The translations under genes were made by a program, and so were the position numbers. 64,000 nucleotides of DNA from NCBI GenBank assembly GCA_905331475.1, contig CAJNYU010001742.1:62001-126000 (forward strand), given 5' to 3'. Position 1 is the stretch's first letter; each line of letters begins with the position of its first letter. Origin of the DNA: Rotaria socialis. Its lineage: Eukaryota > Rotifera > Eurotatoria > Philodinida > Philodinidae. Shown here in pieces: positions 22,701 through 35,700 of this stretch. The notes beneath the pieces are model-generated. The model was not told the DNA's origin. It saw only the letters and a program-made list of their open reading frames with translations, and did not search any database.

Positions 22701-24445
22701 AACTCTTCGTGAATCTCTTCGCCAGCTTCATCCCTAGCAATGTGTGTCTTCATGCCATCGCATACATGTTCAAATGGAACTTCTTTTTGAAATAAGAAAA
22801 TGTTGTCCTGTGGACAAATTCCATCGGTCGCTATTGGAGACCAGCACTTTTCTTCATTGGGACATTGCTTTCGATATCGATCATTAAGTGAGCAGCTATG
22901 TTGATAGGTCTCGTCATCACCTTCGACACAATCATCTATTGTATCTAAGATGCGATGCATTGAAATGATTTTAATCGAATTCTGACAGTGATACATTGAT
23001 GAATGATCGGTATAATTTGTTGTTCTATTGATGATCGCATGATGGATCAAAGAAGAACGAAAATAATCTTCAATCCATAGTGTAATGTATGCCCAGCGAT
23101 TCGGAAATTGATCAAAGTTCCAATCTTGCTTGTGATCATCAGTACAAGGAAGATTTTCAGAAGTTAGTATAGGTTCGATAAAATCACGTAGCTGTTGATC
23201 ATAGCAAATATAAATTGGTACAAAAGTCTGATTTAAGTCTTCTTGCGAATGAGGCTTTTCGTAGAAGAAGTAAACATGACCATAATAAAGTGGGATCGTT
23301 GGGAATTGGATAATAGAACCGCATTGCTGGAAAAATTCGTCTATTGAATTGCTTATTAGCAATGATTCACACCAAGTTCCATTAGCTTGTCTACTGAGTT
23401 TTGTTTTACAAATCATAGCAATCCAACATTCATCGGTTAAATTACCTTTGGTAGTCATGAAGTTAATCAGTAATTCATGACGACCATTATGACACTCGCC
23501 AAATTTCGCAACACATCGGCCATCTCCACATGGAAACGACTCAAGATTTTGTTTACTATTGCAAGTATGTTCTTCACAATGAAAAGTTGGATCTCGAAAA
23601 CATGTGTCCAAATATATAACATTGACTGCTTCATCTGATCGATCAAGACAATCTACATCGCCTTCTCCGTCTTCCCAAAGTTGTTCTGAAATGCACAATC
23701 CATTATGGCAACGATATTCATTGTCTTCGCATTCGTTTATTTCCATATCGAAACAATATTCTTCATCAGCGCCTTCATCGAAACAATCAATATGTCCATT
23801 GCACACCTCACGCCAATCAAGACACCAAATCTGTCCATAACGATGACAATTTAGAAGAACATAGCACGGTACCTGAACAACTATTTCAGTTGATTCGACG
23901 TACGACTTCCTTGTAAGAAATGCATTATCAACAATTTTATCGAAGAACATAGATTCATTGAATTCAAAAGAGTATTGACATTTGAGACCAAACCATGGTT
24001 CAGTACAATTGTAGAAGTACTCGTTCAATGACAAAGTTGGCTCATTAATGTATAATTGATATTGTTCAGCTATGTAAATGGGTATCGACCACAATAGAAG
24101 TTGTTGTGAAGTGATGTTTTCTAAACGTAATTCTTCAAAACTTACATTTCGTGAATGTACATCGACAGAAGCTTCGATGAATAATTTGTCATCCATATTT
24201 TCTGGACGAAAACAATAAGAAATAATTTCATTAGTCACATCTTGCAGTTCTTGATAAGCTATTTTTTCACGATAAACATAATAATTTAAACAGTTGTATT
24301 GTAAAGATTGATGTTCACATGTAAGATCGGTATCGTAAAGGTTTAAGTGGCATGTAGTAGTAGTTATCCATTGAAATAACACTACGAATATAATAATCTG
24401 AGAAGCTATTTTAATGATCTTGCTAGAGATTGTATTTGCTATCAA
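19724..24445 (-). CDS. Giant LDLa/EGF-like seven-helix receptor, intronless
   Basis: One uninterrupted frame of 1573 residues. A signal peptide occupies about residues 1-33. The ectodomain holds several LDL-receptor class A modules with the CNG-x-DDC...DE calcium pattern (for example near residues 191-235, 238-275 and 668-700), then EGF-like modules with the C-x-C...G-x-C ending (near 785-830, 930-970, 1005-1045 and 1195-1235). From about residue 1260 a seven-helix domain follows, with FVAIERTMSIYQ at the DRY position after TM3 and a short basic C-tail, as in rhodopsin-like GPCRs. The ligand and G protein are unknown; the layout suggests a cell-surface adhesion or lipoprotein-like receptor. 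The motif GLGSTLDEILGY just before TM1 resembles one I associate with bdelloid receptors of this kind (from memory). The absence of introns contrasts with nearly all neighbours. Confidence 0.85.
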   Translation of the reverse strand: MIANTISSKIIKIASQIIIFVVLFQWITTTTCHLNLYDTDLTCEHQSLQYNCLNYYVYREKIAYQELQDVTNEIISYCFRPENMDDKLFIEASVDVHSRNVSFEELRLENITSQQLLLWSIPIYIAEQYQLYINEPTLSLNEYFYNCTEPWFGLKCQYSFEFNESMFFDKIVDNAFLTRKSYVESTEIVVQVPCYVLLNCHRYGQIWCLDWREVCNGHIDCFDEGADEEYCFDMEINECEDNEYRCHNGLCISEQLWEDGEGDVDCLDRSDEAVNVIYLDTCFRDPTFHCEEHTCNSKQNLESFPCGDGRCVAKFGECHNGRHELLINFMTTKGNLTDECWIAMICKTKLSRQANGTWCESLLISNSIDEFFQQCGSIIQFPTIPLYYGHVYFFYEKPHSQEDLNQTFVPIYICYDQQLRDFIEPILTSENLPCTDDHKQDWNFDQFPNRWAYITLWIEDYFRSSLIHHAIINRTTNYTDHSSMYHCQNSIKIISMHRILDTIDDCVEGDDETYQHSCSLNDRYRKQCPNEEKCWSPIATDGICPQDNIFLFQKEVPFEHVCDGMKTHIARDEAGEEIHEELGCQAEWCDNMYARCDWFWSCSDGRDENNCSRTRCSTGTFPCISSINDSVICLPSESVENGIIECLGGADEQKQCRTSSTVFEKPMRFRCRNDDTCLVLSQLCNGKDDCSNRHDEKMCSTPPVACNKRSAHNYSEIAELLCRTNEGENRRSLYFSVHTSPNYPTLEKADVNEITRWPVSQSPTTNDDIPSIENNVWPWYCHRGVVIHIWNKNSSYNKACVCPPSYYGNLCQYQNQRISITLRMTAMNKLATYVVVIMLIDDDDERQEIDVYDQFIYIPIQSCSIRYNRYLLFATRPKTLSKKYSIRIDVFEQNKLTYIGSWHFSIDFLFLPVNRLAVQLDILNYMIQTSSNCKMICQHGSCVKYFNKEKYFCRCFAGWSGIYCNISIKCQSCFSDSICIGSTKNQPICVCPTDKFGPRCLLQSTCPVNACQNNGKCIPADVTIPGSEYTCLCSDEFFGKKCQFFKAKIDVSLNNINVPSYVVAYFFTLSNQSHPISTIILRKLTLFQYIVTFKISAPFHIMIIQSNNKYYLAALQQTPKLHISTSINPKQECISSELLFNSTILEKYKYVPMSSYYKLCGDRHDLTCFVHEVFLCLCTKDHHANCLKFSRYKNFQCPMKNYCQNEAECLQDHPTCPSTRICLCPNCFFGPQCQFYAKGLGSTLDEILGYEFRKNLSLSKQPITVKVSLILTMVIFLIGIVNCILSIITFSREKTRQVGCGTYLLASSIASLTIMILFILKFWFLFLSHQNLLSKNTQQFINNANCMFIEPCLKITSYLNNWFNAFVAIERTMSIYQGVYFNRSKSKNISRIAVILLPIIMGCLFVPQLVNLHVFEDKNEERSWCVVNYFPWLQAYSYTLIFLHYFAPLSINLWSTILIVIESTRQRVRSKRDKDFWKHFKIKFKQYKHLIISPIIIVGLTLPHLIISIILDCNKSSSLLWFYLIGYFLSFIPAAFVFIIFILPSQVYTNELKQIIFHLQGRYSCIKCITSRL

Positions 24446-26729
24446 TTGATGTATACTTTTGTGACTAAGTTGTTAAAGCTGTCGATTACTCTATCGATGA
24501 GAGATATAAAAAAAAACATTTCAAACAGAATGAAAAACACGTTTAACTAATGAGCGAGTATGATAGAACAATGGCTAGAATCTGATGAAAAAATAAAAGT
24601 AGACACATTGTAGCAAACAGTCACAAAATAATTATTTCTTTTTCTACTATCACTTCGTGCTTATGTTAGTATTGTAAGGAGTAATCAATAAAAACCATAT
24701 ATTAACGTGATCTTTAGTACATATGGAAAAGACTACTCGGTTATAGTAGATTTTACTGATTCATCTGAACAGTGAAAAATTCTCGTCTGAGCTTTAGCAA
24801 GATTTTGGCTGCATAGGACCAAATTATTCACGTATATTTTACTATTAAAACAATTAGTTCCGAACGGACGACACGTATTTGCTGTTGTCAATGAAAGATG
24901 AGTATTGCATCATGAAAGAGATAAATGTCATCGGTATGCTTTAGTATGCTCTGTACAAATTTAAATAGTACAGAATAGCAAATTAAATTCTAAACGATTT
25001 ACTGACAAACAGACAGAAGAATCAATCTTGAGTTTTGGTATCAAAGGAAAATTCCGATATCAAGCTCACTGATTACATGACATAATTTTATAGTTGTTGA
25101 TTTATATAAATGAGGATAGTATATGAAAAATAATTAATCTGATGAATTTATGTATTTTTAGAGAACACTACCAAGCACATATGATTAATATTGCATAGAT
25201 AGAGCGACAGATAGAAATAGAAAGATAGGCAATAAAAAATATTGAAAAGAATTCTAGTTACTCTTGAAAGAATAGAAAACGGTATGATAGGTGCAATTAT
25301 TCATACATTTTATTTCTCTGATCATGAGTTCTAATGTAACAAAGCGCGTGACTTTTATAATATTGGAATACTTTAAAATCGCTAGATTATCAAAAGAAAA
25401 GATAAAAATAAACTTATCTGAATAATGCCATTCTAAATACGAATTAATTCATTAAAATCCGATGATAAATTTTAGTTTGGACCTTTTCCATTTTTTTGAA
25501 ATAGTATCTTTTGGAAATTTTTTCATGATTCTTTCCTAGTTCAACGGTTTATTAGTATTTGTGTTTATTTTTTAAAACTTGTCTTCATAAACATATGATA
25601 ATTTCTTATTACTTTATTATTCTTTCACAGATACGTTGTTAGAGATTTTTTATTTTATAAGCGAATGCTCGCAAATAGTTAAGCTCATAGTGATATGGTC
25701 CAAACACTTATCATTTATTTCAACTACTGATAATTCTCAATTGTGTGCCATTATATTTGAGTATATATTACCCATTCAGATAATATAAGTACTCAATTGA
25801 TTGTTTTACTTTTCATAAAATCAGTAACGAAATAATTGGCATTGGTTAATAGAATCCACTTTGAAACTGTATCAGGCGTTTACTCATCATTATTTTAATA
25901 CATATGAAAATAATATAGGAAAAGCCAATCAATTTGAAAACAAGTTTCTGGAAGCAGATTTTTAACAGAGAGAGAGAGAGCGCTTCATGATTTTTTATAT
26001 ATCTAGAAATGTTTTAAGTAGGCGGAAATCTCTTTTATACTAAAGTCTTATAGTTAACCATATCTAGATTCATTCGTTGACAAATTTTCATGATGATAAT
26101 ATGCATTTATTCACTGATAAAAGAAACAGTGCATGCTAATTCAAAGTAATGATACGTTTTTGAAAGATACGTAGTATAATAGTTACACTAATTTGGACAA
26201 TTATTGTCTGAATTTCTGCAAATATATCGATTGTGTAATATTTAAAATGATTCCATGGTCATATTTAGTGGTTACGATGGGCAAATGTACAATTTATTAA
26301 AAATACAAAATAATGGTAGATACTAATGAAATAATATTCATCTATTATCATCATCATTATTGAATCTAGGTCAAGACGCAAGAACAAGAGTTCGTTTATT
26401 CCTAGAAAATTACGATCAGCCTATAAAATTCGTTATCTAAGCTAGAAAAATAGCATCCTAGTTTAAAAACATCAAACAATATTCAATTTTGAAAATATTC
26501 AGCAGTGTAAGTTACAGACTGGTTCATATTTCTTTTTGATTTTTTTCAAGCAGTAAATGTTCAACAAAAAATGAGCCGATCGTCTGAAAAAAAATCATTC
26601 AAAATTCGATTTAATTCTTAATAACGATTGAAAGTTCATTTAGAAAATAATCTTTAAAAAAATTCATTGGTATTTTAATTTTTATGTTGTATATTAAAAA
26701 CAAACATGAATATGTATATTTATTGTCAT
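24446..26729. other. 2.3 kb intergenic, no gene supported
   Basis: AT-rich DNA between the receptor start and the CFAP54 stop codon. It contains a short GA run near 25970-25980 and no open frame with recognisable content. A minus-strand AATAAA near 26719-26724, just past the CFAP54 stop, could be its polyadenylation signal. Confidence 0.5.
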
Positions 26730-29700
26730 TTAATCCTGAGTGGATAAAAGTGTATTTGAAGACTGTTTTAATGTATTAACGAACCAATCACGCAGGTTTA
26801 CATTACTTGTTTGTGCTCCGAATTTTGCATTGAGAAAACATTCTAATTCAACATATGCTTTGGAATCACTTAAATGAGGCTTTTCCTACAATAGAAAGAA
26901 TTGTAAATATAAATACATGTATGAATAAATTTAAATTTAAATATACTTGTGATTCTTTTTTAGCATTATCGCTTGTTTTTACTGATTCTTCGTGTTCAGT
27001 CAAGAGAGTAAATAATTCTTGTAAAATCGATTGTATTTGAGTCTAAAAAAAATGCTTTTTTTTTACTAAAAATTGTTTTTATTTTTATCTCGTATATTAC
27101 TTGATTGATTTGTTTTGGATCAGTTTCAGCTACTTGAGCAATAGGCAGATATCTAAATAGTCAAGATGATTGTAAAAGTCTACATCAAGAAAAATAGTGA
27201 TACACATAGAAAAGACTGACGTCCTAAAGCTATGTTGCTGAACTTTATGGATATATTATGTAGAAATTGTTGATATTGTATCTAATAATTATCAGATGTC
27301 TTTGCGTAAAAATAATTTCTTCATTCTGTTTTATAATGAAAATATCAAGAAAGACTAGCTCGAAGGTAGAAACAAAAGGCTTAGCGAGAAAAAAGTATTT
27401 TTGACTTTTTTTTCTTAGTAGTAATATGTAGAACAGCTTACAGGAAAAAAGTCATTACCTAAGGCAGCATTCTATGAGAAGGCGCACTTTATAAATTATC
27501 GGTAACAGTTTTCGATGAAAGATCTGTGTATACACACCTAATATTGGTATTTTTCTGAGAAAAAAAGACAATGTTTCAGAACTCTCTACCAGTAGTCTCC
27601 AAGCAAACGACAATCCCGCTGTCATATATCAAAAAGACTATATTTAGCTGTTTTACTTGGAGAAGTGTTCTTCTTTTTTTGTTGAATAAATGAAGTGATC
27701 TAAAGTTGACTCATGCAATGAGTTCGAAGATATGTTATATTCTATTAGAGAGACTTTTTTTCTATTAAGTAAACTGGTAAGCAGAGGTTCTTTGGATAGA
27801 ATATAGAGCCGCAACTGTATATGCAAATACTTCAGTTGATTGCTAAATGTTTTAACTAAATAAATATTTTATCTGACTTATTTGAGATATCATGACTAGG
27901 AAAAACATTTTCAAGATAGCTACTATTTGCTTCTCAACTTTTTATATTTAGTTTATGTTTGAATTTAGCAGAGTTCAATTGTTTACAACAAACACTACTT
28001 CCGATCTCAACAAAAAACACAATATAGAGCAATTGCTAACATGCATATTTCAATAGATCCATACCTTTTATAAAGATTAAGTAAATGATCTAGTGATATT
28101 GAAACAACATTAATAAAATCATCTTTTGCTGTTGTATAAAAACCATAAATAGTCGATGATTCTTCATTTTGTATTTGTTTTGTATTTATTCGTATTGTAT
28201 TCGAAGAATACCATGCTAAACTAAAAGCAGCTGCCGGTTGATAATCTGGTAATTCTCTTTTAATCATAGTCAAATTAATATTCGGACAATGTCCAAGATC
28301 TTCATCCTGAATTAAATTTATTCCGCTCGCACTTGTTTGTGCACTACGTAATGTTCGTGCTGATGATATCGATGCTCGTTGTGGTAATTTATCTGTTGAT
28401 GATGATGTTATTTGTACAACATTTTGAATATAAATTTCTGATGGATATATAGCTACGCATTGCGATGAATAATGTGATAGAGATTGCAATGTTTGCGTTG
28501 CACCAACAAAACGTGGGAAAACATGTAAAAAGAAAAGATTCGATCGACCAACAGCATCACAATCAAATGAAAGTAATTGACGATTATCAGTACGTTTACC
28601 AACAGCATTTTGATAATCTTCAAAGAATAAAATAAAAATAAAAGTAAAGAGAACGAAAATTTTACTTAAGAGATGTAACCATGTTATATCTTGAGCTGCA
28701 GCAATACTCAAACGATCGAGTTTTGAATCAAATGATTCTGGTAAAGTTTTCGCTTCAAAATGTGGAGCCAGTGTAAGAATTTCTCGTTCCGCTTCACCTA
28801 TTTAAAAACATATACGTACATAAAATATAAATACGTAAATGATATTATTCAACGTACTTCTATAAATTCGTCGTCGTTCTGGTAACACGAAGTAACCAAG
28901 TATATCACCTGCTATGTATATTGGCCAATTTACTTCATTAGTATCAGAAAATTCTTCAGCTAACCCAGGTAATTGTACTCTAAAATATAGAGATAAATTA
29001 AATTGGAACCAACAATAAAAGAATCATCGTATGTACCGATGTTTTTGATTTACTGCTATTTGTGTTGCTGCACGTATAGCAACAGCTGCTGCTTGTTTTA
29101 GTTGCTGTTGTTGTTGACGGCGTGCATTATCACCAACAATACCTATACTAGAACGTACATTTGTTGGTCGTTGTTTTAAAATTGATGGTCGCTCAGTTGT
29201 TGTTGGCGTTGATGGTTGCTCGGTGGACTCAGCAATAGGAAAAGATTTAGCTGATAATTGTCTAGACTTTCCTACTGATATATTGGTATATTCAAGTAGA
29301 ACACTGGCTAATTCAAAATAGCATGTTTGAATAAATTGACTATCATTTGTACTTAAGTAACAAAGACGTATCGCATCTAATAATTGTTGAACAATTGTTT
29401 TCAATGGTATTGTTATCGTTGACGTTGTTAATGCAGTACGCTTTTGTAAACGACTAATACGAGCTAAATGTAAAAGACATTCATAGTCAATGTTAACATA
29501 ATGCTCGGCTATTGTTTGATTAAGTGTTAAACATTGACGAAATAGTGTTTGGACATTTTCATATAAATCATTCATCGTGGGATTTTCATTTAATGAACGA
29601 TATGCATAATCAGCAACTATGGTTGCGATACGTAGTTTAGCAAATACAAATGGAAGAAGTAATGATGAATAAATATTATTGAGTGGTAAAATAGGCATAG

Positions 29701-32700
29701 CAAACCAATCAAGAGGATGGCTGGAATTTGTCATTTGAATACGTTCACGCATTTGAACAAACTAGTGTAAAATAAAATTGTTGGTAACATTTAATTTAGA
29801 GTTGATCAAGCGCTACTCTTCAGATGTAATTATTAATATGAAGAAAAATTCTAGTCTGTAATGATATTCAAAGTTGTATGCATTTATATACTCTAGTACT
29901 GAATGTAGAGTGTAATACTACGACTTAAAAACATGTGTTCAGACTCTCTTTGGTTCTATCCCTAAAAAATATTGTACTCTACGATAGATTACAAGCGAAT
30001 TAAATAATTTTGTATTACATGTTTTCATATTAAGACTATAAATATAAATTATGTAATTTATTTTTATATAACACTACGATCATCTTCTACATAGAAGACA
30101 CCAATCGAATCGTGATTCTTTAGTACTATATTTCAATTATTTAGGAAATAAAAAATCTACCGATATTTGAAGACGCTATGATCATTATCATGAATTACAA
30201 ACGTTGCCTTATTTTCTTATAGCTCAGTAGTTTATTCATCATGAATTCGGCTATAGGACTTTATTGTTCACACGAAAACAAATCTGTTAAATACATACGA
30301 AATCTACTATAGGTGCTTGTAGTTTATCATTTTCTTTTTCTGCAATTAATTTTAGAACAGTTCCATCTAGATCTTGAACGCATTGATGTTCCCAAAGCAG
30401 GATTTGTGTTAATGATTTCTTATATAAAATATCAGTTGATATTATATTATTTTGTTTTACAACTAAAACTGATTGAAATAATTGTAGAGCTGTATTTAAT
30501 TCTTGAATATTTTCATTGATGTTAACTAATTCACTTAGATTATATAATGCTTTATAAAGTAAAAATGTTGCCTTCATTGATTCACATTGATATTCTTCAG
30601 ATTCATTTAATCCATGTTCAATATAAACATTAACATTAGCAAATTCTTCTCTTATGTAATCATCTGTACCTTTAACTTTTCCTAACGCATTTATCTGATG
30701 TAACATTATCTGACAAAGACTAGCACTTTGTTTTAGCCATGCATACACATTTAAATTATGTGAATAACGAGTATTAAAAAGAATATTTAATGCATTCAAT
30801 TTTTTTCGTGGATATCGAGAGACAGCACTTAACCGAGGATACGATGGTTTACGTTTTGCTGATCTAATAAAATATATAAAGGAGAAAGGAAATAATTTTG
30901 AAAATATGAAAACTAGTATCTTACCCGCTGGCTACTTTTTTCTCGTAGATATTATCTTCGCCAATCATAGATAAAATTTTCAATCCTTCCATGGCATAGC
31001 GTGCAGCTAATTGATCTAAATGACATTGATGTGCACATTCCGATAATAATGATAGGCAATCAATAAGAAGTTGATATTCGAATGATTGTAAATTTGACGG
31101 ATAATCACGTGCCATTTCGTCTGTTTGTTGTAATACATTTAAACATCTTTCTGCAAACAATTTTCCTGTGCCAACAAGATAAGATTTCACATGAACAAAT
31201 GAGCGGGTTGTTTCATCATGAAAAGTATGCAGCTTCAGTTTTGATGCTGATGCTAAAAAGTAGAATGAAATTGATCAGCAATCAATGACTTATTTTTGTT
31301 AGAACAGTTCTCTAAAACTTACAGAATTCATCTCAACCTTATTAACGAGAAAAATAAAATCTGTGAATATCTCTAAAAATTTGATGTAAAATACGATAAG
31401 TAGTCAAAAATTTAAAATAAACATCGTTTGTTCCGTCTGTTCCAATATGAATTTTCCCAACAATCATCAAGCTTTGACTCAGTCTTCGTCTTTTAAGTAT
31501 TTCATTGATACAAAATTCAAAATTTAATGAACAATAGTTATATTATTACGTAGTGTTCATTTATCACTCGAAAGAATTCTCTGAAGTTTTTAAAAACGTA
31601 TGAAAAATAAATAATCAAAAGGATTAATATAGTCTATTTCCTAGATGAATTTGTAGAAGTACAAAAACTTAAATTTACTTATTCGAGAACCACCAATCAT
31701 TGTTTTATAACGTGGATCAGTTATTGTTGCTGTTAAGTTTTGTTTTAATTCACTACTCCTAAAAAAAAACATTCAATAGATAAATATGATTAGTGATCAA
31801 ACTTATGAAACTAACTGAAACAAATTCAAATTAGCAATAACTGGAATTCGAGAAGCAAGTCGAACAAAAAACAATGACAATAGATAATGAAATTCAATAG
31901 ATAAATGTGATCCATAGAGCCGAGACATTGCTGGAGAGAGTCGAGCCAATAGAAGAACATCTAATATCTAATAAATAAACAATTGTTTTTCATTAAATTT
32001 GAGAAGCTAGTTTCCCCAGAGATTGATATCCGAAAAAATATGCTCGATCAACTCAAGTGTCTTTATGAAAACACTCATCGTTCTCTATTCTTTTGATTTA
32101 GCGTGTAAAATTCGAATCATTTTTTCAAACTATCTTGTTCTACAATATTTTGTGACATTGATATATTCTTATTTTAAATTCACTTGTACTATTCATGTGA
32201 TTAGACATATCAAGATCTCTGTATAAAAAAAAACTACAGCTATAGTTATCTACATTAAACAAGCAAGTAAGAGCAACTGGAAAAATTATTTTAAAAAGAA
32301 AATAAAACTTACTCCGAGATTATAATCAGATGTAACACTTTTGGAATTATCAAAGTATTGTGGCTGCAAAATAAAAGTTAATTGATGTTTAACGTGTAAA
32401 AAAACTAGAATCTATTTTACTTTCAATTTTAATGGAATACTATCAGCATTACTTGTTTGATAACGGCCAGATACTTGTGTACTAGGCAATTTTTGTCCAT
32501 CTAATAACATTTGTATAATTTGATGTGCTTCATGAAATAGATCAAGTTGAATAAGAACACGTAGACGTATTAATCGTGCTTGCACTGTATGTTGTATATT
32601 TCGACAATGCACAGAAAAAATATCGTAGAGTGCAATAACGGGAAGAATCTATGTAGAAAAATACGTTTCATATAATACAAATTCTAAACTTTTGTTTTTG

Positions 32701-35700
32701 TAGAATACGATCTAAACGAAGTATTCAGACATTCATTGATTCCACTGCAAACTGTTTCGATTATCTTGTCGAAATTTCTCGTTTGAAAGTATGAATAACA
32801 AATTTATCCTGTTTCATATCGTCATCTTCTAGGATCTATCACAACAGTTGCTTTTCTACATACATGAAGACAAATATCATGACGACTAAGAGCTTCACAT
32901 ATGTAAGCTAGAGTATCCATTAGTGACCGAGGATTTAAACGAAATTCATCGCTTGTTAATTGTATTCCAGGCCATATATAAGTTGAATTATCAATAAATA
33001 ATGTCGCATAATCAATATCATGTTCAGAATGTGGTAAAGTATAGAAAAATATTGAACGTAAAAAGTACGAACTTAGCAAACACGTTTGAAGATGTTGATC
33101 ACAATTAAGATGAATATGATATCTAAAAATAATTCATTGAAAAACAAAAGAAAACAATATTTTTACATTTGTATTATTAACATACTTAGCTAATTTACTT
33201 GCCACAATTGCACCTAATAAACAACCCCAAGTACCACATTTTTGTAGCAATTGTCCTCGATTTGAAAGCAAAGTTTTTAATGTATCATTCTTAAACCAAG
33301 TTGTTACAACATCATGACAACCGAGTATTGTATCGATAACATCACAATAGGCTGTTTTTGATTCCCTGATAGAACAATAGAAGATTCGATTATTGAAAAG
33401 AATAAGATATATGTATGGCTTACATGATTTTTTCACAATGAAAATATAAATCACCTAGTTCAGTCAATACTTGACAATATTGATCAGGACGATTTTGACC
33501 CAATAGTAATTCTACAAGTATTTAGTAAGGTTTCTTTACGAGTATCTTACAAGCAGGTAAGAAGTATATGATGCTATTATTATCAAGATAAAAACAAAAA
33601 TATTTCAGTAGTATTTTCTTAAATACTATCGCGAATATTCGTTGATATTTTTGTCAAGCAATTTGATGAATTCATGCGTGTTGATACACATCCGTTTAGT
33701 GGACAAACATTTGATTTAATATTCACACTAGATAATCTTTCCATCCGAGTTTTATTTTTATGATACTACTTCTTTTGTTTTTAAGCAAATGAAACAATTG
33801 CAGCTGAATTCTTTCTTATATTGACATATGATTAATTCAATAGTTTTACCAATTATACATTCAAATGATTTATTTATCAGGCGCATACGATGAATGGAAT
33901 AGGATACCTTGAATGGTGTATAACCTCATATCCTAACCCTCATAAATGCAAAACATGAAGCCTCAGTCTTTTGCCTACTTATTGAAATATATACTTTGAT
34001 TAAAGAACTGAAAGAAAATTTTCAATAATAGACTTTCATTTAGGGGAAAATAGAGTATTATTTTTCTTAAATATTTTTCAAAATTTAATCATAAGAATTA
34101 AGCTACAATGTATAGATATGATAATATTCAAGGCTCTCTTACTTGATATCGTTTCATAGGCTTCAATAACTGCTTCTTTTTTAATTTCAGCTGATGGTGA
34201 TGTATCAATTTTATTGTTAACTAATGGTGAAAAGTCTAAGGGTTCGCCAGCTGTCAGTGGCCGATAATGAAGTGTTGATGTTGGCTCTTTTTTCACTGGT
34301 AATTCATTATCATGCTCTGGAATGTTTGCAATCAGAGGTATAAATATAAGAAAATCTTTTGCTAATTGTTGTTCTTGTTTATAAATATAGAATGCTAACA
34401 TTTTTCGACATTCACTTATTGATCGAGATGAATAATACGTTTTATCTAATGCTTGTCGTAAAAGTTTACGAGTAAATTCAACATCAAGTGGAATACTAAT
34501 TAATTCTAATGCACGATTTGCTTCTTTAAAATAAAATAAACTAAAAGAATAAGACAACAGTAAATATCGATAAATAATAACGTACGAGCATAATAATCAG
34601 TTCCTTTCGGATCAAGTCGAGCACCAAGACTTAATGTTGATGCTGAACGGATTCTTTCTCTATTTCCATCTTTATGGTGAGCTATCTTGAAAAGTTTCTC
34701 TGGTCGAAGTGTGTAGAAATCTTCTGGATGTATTGGCCGACCAAGAGCAGTAATAGCTGCATCAAAATGTGGTTGATCAATTGAATTTTGTCGATCACGT
34801 ACTTGTTGTGTGAGTGCTGTTTGAGCTGCAATTAGTAGTGGACTTGTTAAATCAGCAAAAAAATGGCTAAAATGAAAAGAATTTCTATAGTAATAAAACA
34901 AAAACTAATTCATTGTGATGATGTCGTAGTAAGGTGTAACATGGATGAAGCTTCTTTCAATTATCTTAGAAGTACGGTTTTGTTTTTGAATTTCTATGGT
35001 TGATACTTCGAATAAAACTTCTAAGGCTTAGATATAGAGTTAAATTTCAACAATCGTTCCTAAATAGTTTTTATAAAAAAAGAAGTTAGTCCTATTTTCT
35101 TTTCCATAGAATAGTAGAAGAAACAATCCTATTGAACTATAAACAAAATCGACTCTTCTCAGCTCATCCTCCGCTTCTAAATTTACTTTCTTCTCATTGT
35201 TCTCGATCGTTTCATGATCACACAAAATCTGACTTGTTTCGATTAATTCGTTCACTTCTTTTAGTAGGAACTTTATATTCTCGATACATAAATAATAATA
35301 ATTTTCTCAATAATGAATAAGTACTACACTTTGAAAATTCTAGAACATCGAAAAGAACTTTCAATACAATTTTTCAGATTATGGACAATTTTGAAAGAAA
35401 GTAATGAGTTCTCGCTGAACAAAAATTCATCGTATCACCCCATACTGAAATTGGTTTAGCAGACATACTCAGATAAAGCATTGAATTTAATGGCTATTGT
35501 TCCTAGTTTTTCCCATTTAGCAGCTACATATAATGCATGTAGTGAATGTAAAATAAATTTTCTTATAAATCTTAAATCAATAAATATATTTCGATCTTGC
35601 GGTTGTTCAAAATTGAATGTTGTTCCTGTCCATGAACATTCAATATTTGTAAACCATTGATTTAATTTATTTGTATTTGAATTGATTATTTTATCATTAT

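Noticed and set aside
23604..23840. Antisense Ser-rich frame over the LDLa receptor
   Set aside because: Shadow of the LDLa coding sequence in reverse; repeats of Cys codons read as Ser.
28618..28665. Apparent transmembrane helix in CFAP54
   Set aside because: Explained by a 48-bp in-frame intron with proper GT..AG ends.
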